A stretch of 64,000 nt of DNA from Grammothele lineata (Eukaryota > Basidiomycota > Agaricomycetes > Polyporales > Polyporaceae). This document shows positions 55,406-64,000 of the stretch, in pieces. Position 1 is the first letter of the stretch. Every line of letters starts with the position of its first letter. Where the stretch lies: NCBI GenBank assembly GCA_002150815.3, contig NDFF03000038.1, positions 310,001 to 374,000 of the forward strand, given 5' to 3'. The notes below the pieces were generated by a model, which was not told the DNA's origin, did no database searches, and saw only the letters and a program-made list of their open reading frames with translations. The translations under genes and the position numbers were made by a program.

Positions 55406-57440
55406 TCACTCGATATCGTACGGCTGGGCGTTCAGCACAACATCAACGTGCCCAAGCCCCGGGCAGTCCCCATCCAAAATGCACTCCGCAAGCATCGCCC
55501 CGATCTCCTCGCCCTCCGTATAAGCCCCGTGCAAGTACCCTGTCCACGCCATAACTCCGTTAGCGCCACAATCCCCAATCCAACAAACACCCCATCACAA
55601 CTCACCAAACCACTTCTTACTCGTCGCCTCCCCCGCGAACCACAACCGCCCCCCAACGTCCGCACGCAGGTTCGCCTGGTGCTCGCTCAAGAAGTTCGCC
55701 GGCCAGTTCGAGTACGCCCCGCGGAAGCGCGGGTCCGCGCGCCAGCGCGGGAAGTAGAACGCCAGGGGCTCGGGGACGGGGTGGGAGGGGAACATGAGGC
55801 GTAGGACGGAGAGGAGCTCGGCGAGGACGAGGGCGTCGGGCATGCGTTCGATGCGCCGGGAGAAGGTGCCCTGGGGGTGAGGTGAGTGGGGGGCGGAGAT
55901 GAATGGGGGTGGGGAGGGACTTGCCGTCACGGTCGCGAAGAGGATGCCGCAGCCCGGGAAGAAGGATGGGTGGTCGAGCGACTGCCAGACGGGGTACCGG
56001 CCCCGCTCGTGGTCTGCGTACAGCGCCATCTGTGTGGACGAGGTATCAGCTTGGAGATCCAGACGCGCGGTTCGGAGAGGACGTACCTCAGTGTCGAACC
56101 AAAACTTCTCCGGGAACTGCAGGAAGATCTTCGTGTACGAGCCCTATTTCTCACCCGTTACCATTTGCTCATTCGTATACAGGAAGAGGGGGCGCACCAT
56201 CGACATGCTATGGATCGCCTCCCTTTTCCATGCCGGCAACGGCGGCTCAAACTCCACATCACCATGCTGGAGCACTCCAAGGCTGAACGTACACAACGCA
56301 TACTCCGCCTCCAGCGCCGTCCCGTCCGCGAGCTCAACTTGTACACCCCCCCGCGCCGTGCGCACCGCAGTGACGGTCGCATTCAGCCGAAGCTGGTTCG
56401 GGCGCAGGAAGCTCTCAGCCTCGGCTTGGACGAGCGTCTTGAATCCGCGCGGATCGACGGAGAGGAGGTTCTCGTTCGAGAACGTCTCGAACGTGTTATT
56501 GTGGGCCTATTTCGAAGACAGCGTCAGCCGGGCCGTGAGCACGCGAGACGCCAGCCTCTACCGGAAAGACCTGCGCGAGCCTAGTCCCCGCCAGTCGAAG
56601 CCCAGGCGCCGGAGGAGCAAGAGGCGAAGAACGAGAACAAGAACAAGAACAAGAAGGAGCAATAGGGGAGGGAGGCGGAACGAGTCTGCACCCAGGATGA
56701 GCCGAGCCAGGAGGTCTCCTCGGGCGTCGCGCCGAACTCCCAGTCGAACTGGTAGTACTCCGACGCCATGTCGTACCGGGTGGAGGGCATCGCGCCCGTG
56801 AGGGAGTATCCGCTCCGCGCGGTCATGTCGACGAGCCGCTCGGGGACGCGGGCGCCTGGAACGCTTCTGGTAAATGTTGGTCGTATGACTTTGGGACGGG
56901 AGTACTGACCTGCTTCCGTAGTCAACTTATTGAAGTCCTCCATTGACTTACGAAACACATCTTGGAAGTCGTACGCGCCAGAGTCGTCATAGGTCGCTAC
57001 AGCAGAGTGAGCACCATCGTCACTCCACGGAGTCAACCACACTCACAGATACTTCCAAAGTACTGGCTCGAGTGCAACGAGACATTGTGCTTCTTCGCCA
57101 GCTCCCAAATCGGATTTGCGATCCCGCCGGGATGTTGCGTCCCTTGCACCCAATTTGCCCCCGCCTCGATGGTCCATTCGCGCCCCGGTGCGCCGAACGC
57201 GCGGCTCATCAGCCGCCCGCCCAGCTCGTGCCCAGCTTCCACGATGATGAAGTCGTGTACGCCGCGCTCGCGCAGGGAACGCGCGGCCATGACTCCAGCG
57301 ACGCCGCCCCCCAAGATGAGCACCCTCGTATCTTTGCGTTCGGAGGAGAGAACAGTTTGCGTGGAGCGGTCTAACGGGTACCCGCCGACATATGCCGCCA
57401 GGAAGGGTGCCGCTTGGAGGAAGGTGTTCCAGACTCTCAT
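55406..57440 (-). CDS. FAD polyamine/amine oxidase, secreted
   Basis: Start ATG 57440: MRVWNTFLQAAPFLAAYVGG looks like a signal peptide. Then VLILGGGVAGVMAARSLRER with GxGxxG and the FAD-binding Glu in IVEAGHELGGRL, then GANWVQGTQHPGG (substrate side). Across introns: TYDDSGAYDFQDVF, GARVPERLVDM, SVDPRGFKTLVQAEAESFL, YALCTFSLGVLQHG, FLQFPEKFW, PVWQSLDHPSFFPG, GRLWFAGEATSKKWFG and YLHGAYTEGEEIGAML, ending QPYDIE. This is the flavin amine oxidase fold close to fungal polyamine oxidases, which oxidise spermine or spermidine and release peroxide. About 520 aa, some eight introns; the one near 56510-56690 is longer than the rest. The 3' end faces the phosphatase gene. Confidence 0.87.
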
Positions 57441-58640
57441 CGAGATAAGAAGGCTGAAGCAAGTGTGAGTGTTATTTAAGTTCTCGACCGGGCTACACCG
57501 TGCTTATATGCCCCTTCGTTCCCCCAGGCGCTGGCCTACCGAGGCCGAGCGGTTCGAACTTCGTGGGAGGACACATCGAGCTTATCTGCGGAGAAGTGAG
57601 GGCGTGAGGTCAGGCCGACATCCCTAACGGTTTTAGCAGGAACGCATCGAACGAGCGTGGCGCTCCCGCCGCCGCCGGGTTCATGGGTGGCGAATCGCAA
57701 AGGCAAGGGAGGCCGATCTCACCAGGCGACTCCCTCGGAGCTTAGCTCGTACTCCGGCTGGGCGTACTCGATACACCGCGGTGCGCTTGGCAATTATACA
57801 AGACCTGAACTCAGCAGGGATGTCTTCGCTGCTTCCATCCGAACTGAGGCCTTACGACGGCACACAAGACCTTCTGTGAGCGGACACGGCGAGGGTCGGC
57901 GCTTATGAAAGGAGATCTTGTCCTGTGCGGGGAAGTGTCTACCCCGCACTGGTGAGAGGTGAGCTTATCTCCGCGCTCCCAGCGCTGAGTTCCAGTAACA
58001 CGGAGTGCTATCCGAAGGGGCAGCGTGCTCTCGGAGTCGCTCAAGAGCTTCCTTCAGTCAGGTCGTGCAAGGCATTCCGTCGCACGCGACCACGTCGCGC
58101 AAGCGCCCTTTCAAGCATAGTGATAAGCCAGTGACGCCTCCCGGATCTTATTGCGCGCTTTCACGACCACCTAGCATGGATGTCATCAGCAACGCGTCAT
58201 TTGCCTAGAATAGTAGGAGGCATCGCGATGCGCCGCCGACAAACGGAGGATACGGTACGCCACGAGGCTGACGAGGTCTACCAGGCCTTATCTGCAGATC
58301 AGGTTTCCTGAGAAGGCGTAGTATCGGCACTCCGCGACGGTTTACTCGTCATGTGTGGCATACGACTGTCGCCCTAGGTTTAACTGCGCGCGGCGGTGGG
58401 AGGGCGGACAACGTGTTGGGGTGGCTGACGAGTGTTGGTGAAGACGCCGCTTGATGTCTTGGCCTAGATGAACCCAGCAGGACGAGAGTTTCCTTGCGGA
58501 TTTGCTTTAAGATGGCGGTGTTAAGCGCAAACTTACACCCACGGGTAAGTAACTGCGCTGTGCTGAGACGCGTCTACTCGGATGCTGAATCTCAACCTCT
58601 CTGGGTTTCAGTTAGGCTTTCACACTCTCGGGTGCATGGG
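57441..58640. other. intergenic, no gene seen
   Basis: About 1.2 kb upstream of the amine oxidase. Chance frames only. It should hold the amine oxidase promoter. Confidence 0.4.
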
Positions 58641-59793
58641 TGCAGTGACGGGCAAAAGGAATTCGACGCGAAGGGACGCGAAGGGACGCGAAGAGACGCG
58701 AAAAGGGACGCGATCAAGCGCCCGTGGAGAGACGCGACTCTTCCACATACGACAGATGTATTCTCGTGCATCACCCTCGTTGAATGATCATTCCTTGATG
58801 TAAACCTTCTGTGAGAGTGCTATACCGTGTCTACCCTATGTTAAACATTGTCGATATACAAGGATAAGCTCCGGTATGGGCCTCTTCATACCGGCAATGC
58901 GTCTGAGTGTGCGTCCCTTCGCGTCCCAGTGCGCGTCCGATCGCGTCTCCCTCGCGTCCCCGATCGCGTCCCTCAGCGTCTAATTTGCGTCCGCTCGCGT
59001 CCGTCTGCGTCTCGGGCGCTTCCCGTTCGCGTCCCCTCGCGTCTCTCAAACGCCACACAACGCCACATCGCGTCTCCTCGCGTCCCCTCGCGTCCCCTCG
59101 CGTCCGTCCGCGTCCGTCCGCGTCCGTCCGCGTCCGTCCGCGTCCTCGCACATCTTGTCGCTGCGGTTTGTCTTGTGCTAGGAACACTGACGTCTCTCGT
59201 CGCAGCGCGTCGCTTTCTCGTTACTTGATCTCTAAATGTGTTATAAGTAGTATGTTTCATTGTGAGATATATCTCTGTACACGTCGTTTAATGCCCGTTC
59301 ACTAGACTCGTGTACAAGGTGGCTGGCTTGGGGACCGGGATGCGGGCACTGGCGCAGTGTCCTAGTATGCCATGGATGTAGCAAGAGTCGGCTCGACTTC
59401 TGACACGCAGCCTAGACTCCGGAAGCAGCGTCGACACGGCAGCCCTTGTCGAAAACTTGAAGCACTCAGTGACTCGATAGGAGAGCAGGGGACGTCCTAG
59501 TAAGGCCAGGGAAGGATCATAAGCATCGTCCATACCCATGACCTCAACTCAGGACACAACCAGGTGTATGTCGGAACATACATAGGACGATTAGCTTCAA
59601 ATCGTATAAGTAACGTATAAGAACGAATAAGCGCCGCGTCCCCTCGCGTCCCTTATCGCGTCTCGAACGCCACATTGCGTCTCCGATCGCGTCTCGACGC
59701 GCGTCTCTTCGCGTCCCCGATCGCGTCTCTCCTCGCTGCTTTGCGTCCCTTCGCGTCTCTTCGCGTCGAATTACCTGTGCCCGTGCAGTGACT
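58641..59793. repeat. GCGTC minisatellite element with inverted ends
   Basis: Three arrays of a 7-10-bp unit built on GACGCG/CGCGTC. Left array (about 58665-58736) has units GACGCGAAGG. The central array (about 58905-59155) has the opposite orientation (CGCGTCC), ending in four perfect 8-bp CGTCCGTC repeats (about 59100-59145). The right array (about 59632-59770) also reads CGCGTC. The outer ends are inverted copies: GACGGGCAAAAGGAATTCGA at 58647-58666 pairs with the complement of 59764-59785. The middle and right arrays share a further block (CGCGTCTC..AACGCCACA..CGCGTCTC). No protein is plausible; the frames are artefacts of the repeat. Confidence 0.75.
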
Positions 59794-60997
59794 CGTCGGC
59801 CGACGAACGAGAGGTAGTCGAATATCACTTCGGCCCTGTTTAAAAGGAGACGCGTCGGTTATCAGCTCCTTCGACACGGATCTTTCGCCGCCCCATATAT
59901 ATGTCTGTGCCGTCGCCTTTCCAAAAGCGCTTTTGCTGACTATTATCAAGTCATTCTTTCAAGTGAAACATAGATCAGGCTGAAGCGACCCTTACACGGG
60001 AAGCGCCGCCCGCGGCTGTAATGTAGGCAATCTCCGGCTCCCCCATCAACGGTGACGTAGTACCGTAGAGCGGCCTTCCCTTGCCTGGAGTCTGTATGTT
60101 TGGATGATCCCAACACGGAGGACAGATGCCTGCGTTTGACAGAGGCACGTGAGTCATTCTCCGTCATCAGCCCAGATCACTCCCCCAATAATCTTCGCCA
60201 ATCCCGTTGTCATCCTGGAAGATTTCATGTAGGTGTAAGGGATGGGCTACCACCATCTTCTCGTCGCAGGTGAACTCAAATCCCAAGACATACGAAACAC
60301 TAGTCTATGAAATTCAAGGTTATAGGGGAGCGAGCCTACCACCAGACCCGGTAGCGTATTCAATGCCATGGGCTTCGATTCAGACGTCCACTCCCTCTTT
60401 CAGGCCCGCGGCGCGGGTTCGCACCCACCTCAGCCGACAACCCCGCGCTCTGCCGCCCTGTCGTCAACTTCCGTAAGTCTCCCTGAGAACAGAGGCTGAT
60501 CTGACAAGAATTCACTTTGCCGAACTGCGCGGGAGCTTCTGGACTGTCAGAGACGCGCTCACGCCTGTCCGCCTATGGTATCTGGCACAGCCGCTCAGCG
60601 TCCGCACCGTCTTCGCGCACAAAACACCACAGAAGCCTCGCTTCATCGGTACCGCGATTTTCGCCTTCTCTCCTTTCCTGTGCACGATTCGCGGACGTCG
60701 CAGGGTCCGTACGCGAGCCCACCACGACGCGTGTCGGCCCCCATAGCGGAGAGTGTTGGTCGTTTCGCCCGGCAGCCGGATTGCGCGCTCCACGGGCGAC
60801 TAGGAGGATCCTCCCATACATTTTGTTCGGACCGTCATGCGTTTTCTCACTCACGTTGAAATCTCGCGTCACGCGTGCATTGCCGACGCCTAGTCCTCGA
60901 CGTGCAGAATACATAAGCGTCGCGCAATGCTGGACGCGTCGTGCCAAGACGCTGCCCCTCCCCCTCGCTACGCTCCGCCGTCCACTGCCCAGCAGCC
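59794..60997. other. no firm gene
   Basis: About 1.2 kb. A weak two-exon model (60368-60746: MGFDSDVHSLFQARGAGSHP, then HFAELRGSFWTVRDAL) needs a splice that does not keep frame, so I leave it out. The rest upstream of 60998 is the promoter and 5' leader of the next gene. Confidence 0.35.
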
Positions 60998-62387
60998 ATG
61001 TCTGACCTGGAGTCGTTCCCCTTGCCGAAGGCTGAGGTACGCTGTCTTCGCTTCCCTGCACTGTGCTCTTTCGCTCGACGTCGCTAACGCTCTGTTCCGA
61101 TTAGCTGATAGCTCTGTTCGTGGAGTCCCTCGTCTTCGGGGCATTCACTGTTCTGTACGGGATCGCGATATGGATTTTGCTGTACAGGGAGAAGGCGCGG
61201 AGTAAGGCGTCTCTCAACAAGATGCTTTTCGCCATTTCGAGTTTGATGTGGCTGCTGTGTGTTGTAGTACGTTTCTCTCGTGTTGCTCGTTTCGCGATGC
61301 GCTCATTCTTATCTCTCGCCGAAAGCATCTGGGACTAGATGTACATAGGGCCATCATCGGCTTTGTGGACTATGGCGGGGTGCCGAACGGAACGCTCAAC
61401 TACTACTCGATCCTCAACAACCCGTTGCATATCGCCAAGGACACGATCTTCATCACCATGACGCTCATGGGTGACGGCTTTGTGGTATGTCCATGTCTTA
61501 CTATGCTAGCTGTGTAGTGCATCTCTGACTGTTCTTGAATAGTCTTATCGTCTCTGGATTGTTTGGAATCGGGCGTGGTGGATCGTTGGCCTCCCGTGCA
61601 TCCTGCTACTTGGTACAGCTGGTACGTCAACGGCTCTCATCGTCATTATGCGGCGTGTTTACTAACCAGACATACGCAGTCTCGGGATATGGCGCGTGCT
61701 TCGAGTACACCCTCATCAATAACACCCAGGACATCTTCACCAGCGATCTTCAACCCTTCATTTTGTCTTTCTTTATCCTTTCGTTGACGACGAACATCAT
61801 CTGCACCAGTAAGTGCTAGTCTTCCTCGTAACATGACGCTTCTCACCGTCTCTCGCAAACATGTAGCCCTCATCACTGGACGCATCATGTGGTCGAACCG
61901 CAGGGTACGCAAGTTCCGTGCCGGTGCGGCGGGTGCGATGTCCCAGTGGGACGTCATCGAGACGCTCATTCAGTCCGCCGCGATCTACTCCGCCGCACTC
62001 GCATCGCTCTTGGGCACGTACGTCGCGGGCTCGAATGCGCAGTATGTGTGCCTCGACATCCTGCAGCCACTCATCGTGCGTCTTCTTCAGTTTTGCGTCG
62101 ACTTCTCAACTAACGGTCTCGTTTATTCTAATGTGTAGGGCGTCGTGTTCACGCTCATCATCATCCGCGTCGGTCTCGGCTACACGCTCGACAACTCGAC
62201 TGGCCCCGCGCACATCTCAGACCATCGCGGCGCGAATGCGGGTGCGGGCCAGCTCAGCGGAAACAGCTACCAGCTCCGGCCGGTCGCGATCAACGTGTCC
62301 GTTCAGCGCGAGCACGACCGCTCGAGCCTCGACTACAGCGACCGCAAGGACACCGCCCTCGACCTTGAGTCCGGCTCGGCCTCGTGA
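60998..62387 (+). CDS. seven-TM membrane protein
   Basis: ATG 60998 (MSDLESFPLPKAE), intron, then LIALFVESLVFGAFTVLYGI, MLFAISSLMWLLCVV, DTIFITMTLMGDGFV, SYRLWIVWNRAWWIVGLPCI, LQPFILSFFILSLTTNIICT, ALITGRIMWSNRRVRKFRAG, VIETLIQSAAIYSAALASLL and GVVFTLIIIRVGLGYTLDNS, then a polar tail ending LDLESGSAS. Same family as the gene at 21615-22863; the landmark is the Gly-Asp-Gly-Phe-Val-x-Tyr-Arg-Leu-Trp-x-Val-Trp segment. About seven introns of 50-70 bp, most with clear GT-AG borders. Function is unknown; this family is abundant in agaricomycetes and often lies near other members. Confidence 0.85.
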
Positions 62388-63582
62388 GCGTGCCGATGCG
62401 CGCCGTCACTGTCGATATGTTCAAAAGAGGGGCGAGACGTCCCGTATCGTTATCTTCATACTTACTTTGGTACGTTGGTACAATGGGTGTACTCCTAGGC
62501 CTTCGCGCATACTATGCTACGGTACCAGTTCAGTTTAATTCGCCCCAACGCCAGGCTCGCGCTGGTCGCCAGAACAGCTTGTACCAGTACGACGAGCCGT
62601 CCCACACTCGCTCACCTGCAATTCGCTATGTTTGCTTCCCGTCATCGTCCTTACCGGTAGAACCAACAGTAATCCTGTCATGTCTAGCTGACTGATAACT
62701 CCGACCAATACAAACGAAGTCGACTACGCTCTTTGACCTCGGACTTAGCGCGAACCTGAGGTTATTCGTTCGAAGCCGTCCATAGTGATCGCAGCAGCGC
62801 GCTTCCAGCTTCGTCGACATCCAGCGGGCTGGCGTCTGCGGTCGCCACCCCAGATATCTCCAACCCCTCGTTGTTCTTCGCAAAGCCAGAGGAGCCAACG
62901 TCTGCTTCTCCATTGATCGGTTCGAGTGCTTCTCGAGGTACACATTGCACCCATACGCAAAGCGAGACGTCGGATGTTGCTAAGTACCTCCCCGAGACGC
63001 ACGAAGCTGCTAGAATCTCGCGCGCCGAGTTCGCGGGCGCACCTAGATCTCTCCCTCGGGGCATCTTCTTCGCAGGAGCGTCTGGAAGTCGGTGCCGAAT
63101 GTATGGTACCTCGCGAATTTCCGTAAGCTCCGTTCCTGCATGGGACCGACTCGGCCTCGTTCCCTTCTAAGTCCTCAACGCCGAACAATGAGCTGACCAC
63201 GCGCTCACTGGCGACGGTAAGAGAGACGGTGGACAACTGTGCTGATTCATAGTAAGGTCCAAAGGGAATGAACAGAAGTCTAATAGCGTGGAGAGCAAGA
63301 CAGCAAGACGACAAAGACACAATTACGCACACACGCACGGCGTTGAGTACACTACCGAAGACTCCGTCTACCTTCTCCCTGTCCTGTCTGGTCCGATCAA
63401 AAGACATCTCGGCCAGGTCCGACTCCTCACGAAGCGCGAGATGGACTTCGCATTCGCCAGAGGGATCCCTGAAGACGCCGTCGTCCACCAACACCTCCTG
63501 CCACCTCCGATCAATCAACAAACATCCAGGATCCTCGCGCGTACCCTCGGGCCCCGCGGCAGCGACCGCCAATCTTCGAAAA
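62388..63582. other. intergenic, one long uncertain frame
   Basis: A 311-codon minus-strand frame (62745-63680) overlaps the last exon of the aminotransferase, contains one hydrophobic stretch and resembles nothing I know. In GC-rich DNA such frames arise by chance and I do not call it a gene. Confidence 0.35.
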
Positions 63583-64000
63583 CTAGACGATGAACTCGCG
63601 CAAGCGCTGCAACCGCTCTCCCGCGGCGCGGAGGGTATCAAGGTCCTTGCAGAAGGCGAAGCGTGAGTAGTTCTCCCCAATGCTTACGTGTTCTTCGCAG
63701 TAGAACTACGCGCGCGAATTAGCATGCGGTTCAGATGGGACGGAGGTGGAAGACGGAGAAGGTGAGGGGGGAAGAGAGGAGGGTAACGAACCTCGCTGAC
63801 GGGGATGGAAGATACGCCGATCTCGTTCGCGATGAACCAGGCAGCTCTACGTGCAGGACCTGCGTGAGCGCAGGTCACAAGGTGAGAGGAGAGCGGCAGA
63901 GCTTACTTGAAGTCACGCCCGCGGCCGTCGAGCATCGACGGGAAGGGATAGTCTTCTGGCCAGCGCACCCTCGAGATGTCCTGCACGCAACCCTCCATCA
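63583..64000 (-). CDS. aromatic/kynurenine-type aminotransferase, 3' end
   Basis: The last three exons of a PLP aminotransferase entering from the right edge: 64000-63907 (WPEDYPFPSMLDGRGRDF), 63846-63792 (AAWFIANEIGVSSIPVSE) and 63705-63583 (FYCEEHVSIGENYSRFAFCK, DLDTLRAAGERLQRL), stop TAG. The order DF-K, GVSSIPVSEFY, NYSRFAFCKD.. is the C-terminal small-domain signature of class I/II aromatic aminotransferases, including kynurenine aminotransferase and BNA3-like enzymes. The Arg in NYSRFAFCK is the conserved carboxylate-binding residue. In the second intron the acceptor is TAG at 63848-63847; the earlier AG would bring a stop. Confidence 0.85.

Noticed and set aside
58592..59260. Arg/Asp/Thr-repeat proteins in the GCGTC arrays
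   Set aside because: The frames exist in several phases and both strands because the repeat unit lacks stops; none has a start context or a partner exon.
60368..60746. Small two-exon gene starting MGFDSDVHSLF
   Set aside because: The only reasonable splice leaves the two halves in different frames.
62745..63680. A 311-residue minus-strand protein
   Set aside because: It overlaps the supported last exon of the aminotransferase in another frame and shows no recognisable domain.

Overview
The window looks like genomic DNA of a filamentous basidiomycete, most likely a wood-decay agaricomycete such as a polypore. Genes are intron-dense, with introns of about 45-70 bp, GT-AG borders and occasional CTAAC-type branch sites. 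The families seen are typical of that group: DUF6533/DUF6534 membrane proteins, an F-box protein, Ser/Thr-stalked surface proteins, GMC oxidoreductase, P450, small HSPs and a SIT4-type phosphatase. No species can be named from the sequence alone.

Layout. 0-2.3 kb: a truncated F-box gene and a single-pass surface protein, both minus strand. 2.3-5.7 kb: a gene-poor stretch with a 1.57-kb terminal-inverted-repeat element that carries a nested 269-bp MITE, a diverged direct repeat and a DUF6534 exon fragment. 6.1-10.2 kb: a DUF6534 membrane protein and a methyltransferase. 11.8-19.6 kb: a second copy of the surface-protein gene, split by an apparently intact Ty1/copia retrotransposon (12290-18609) with 540-bp LTRs that I cannot tell apart and a 5-bp target duplication. 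20.6-27.7 kb: polytopic membrane proteins of two families.

28-43.4 kb: an oxidative-metabolism block with a GMC oxidoreductase, a short-chain dehydrogenase, a tandem pair of MFS transporters inside a duplication of about 4 kb, and a P450. The first MFS copy has lost a splice donor; the second looks intact. 44-50 kb: a small secreted protein, an MFS relic and a DUF6533 gene. 50.3-57.4 kb: conserved housekeeping genes, namely two divergent small HSPs with a heat-shock element between them, a lysophospholipase-like hydrolase, the SIT4/PP6 phosphatase and a secreted polyamine-oxidase-like flavoenzyme. 58.6-59.8 kb: an odd cluster of GCGTC minisatellite arrays with inverted ends. 61-64 kb: another seven-TM gene and the 3' end of an aromatic/kynurenine-type aminotransferase.

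Two repeat systems cut across the gene map. A short tRNA-box-containing motif occurs six times, always in the same orientation, between 32 and 51 kb, and GACGCG/GCGTC arrays form the composite element at 58.6-59.8 kb. All gene models were spliced by eye, so exon borders given are inferred from frame, splice signals and paralogue comparison.
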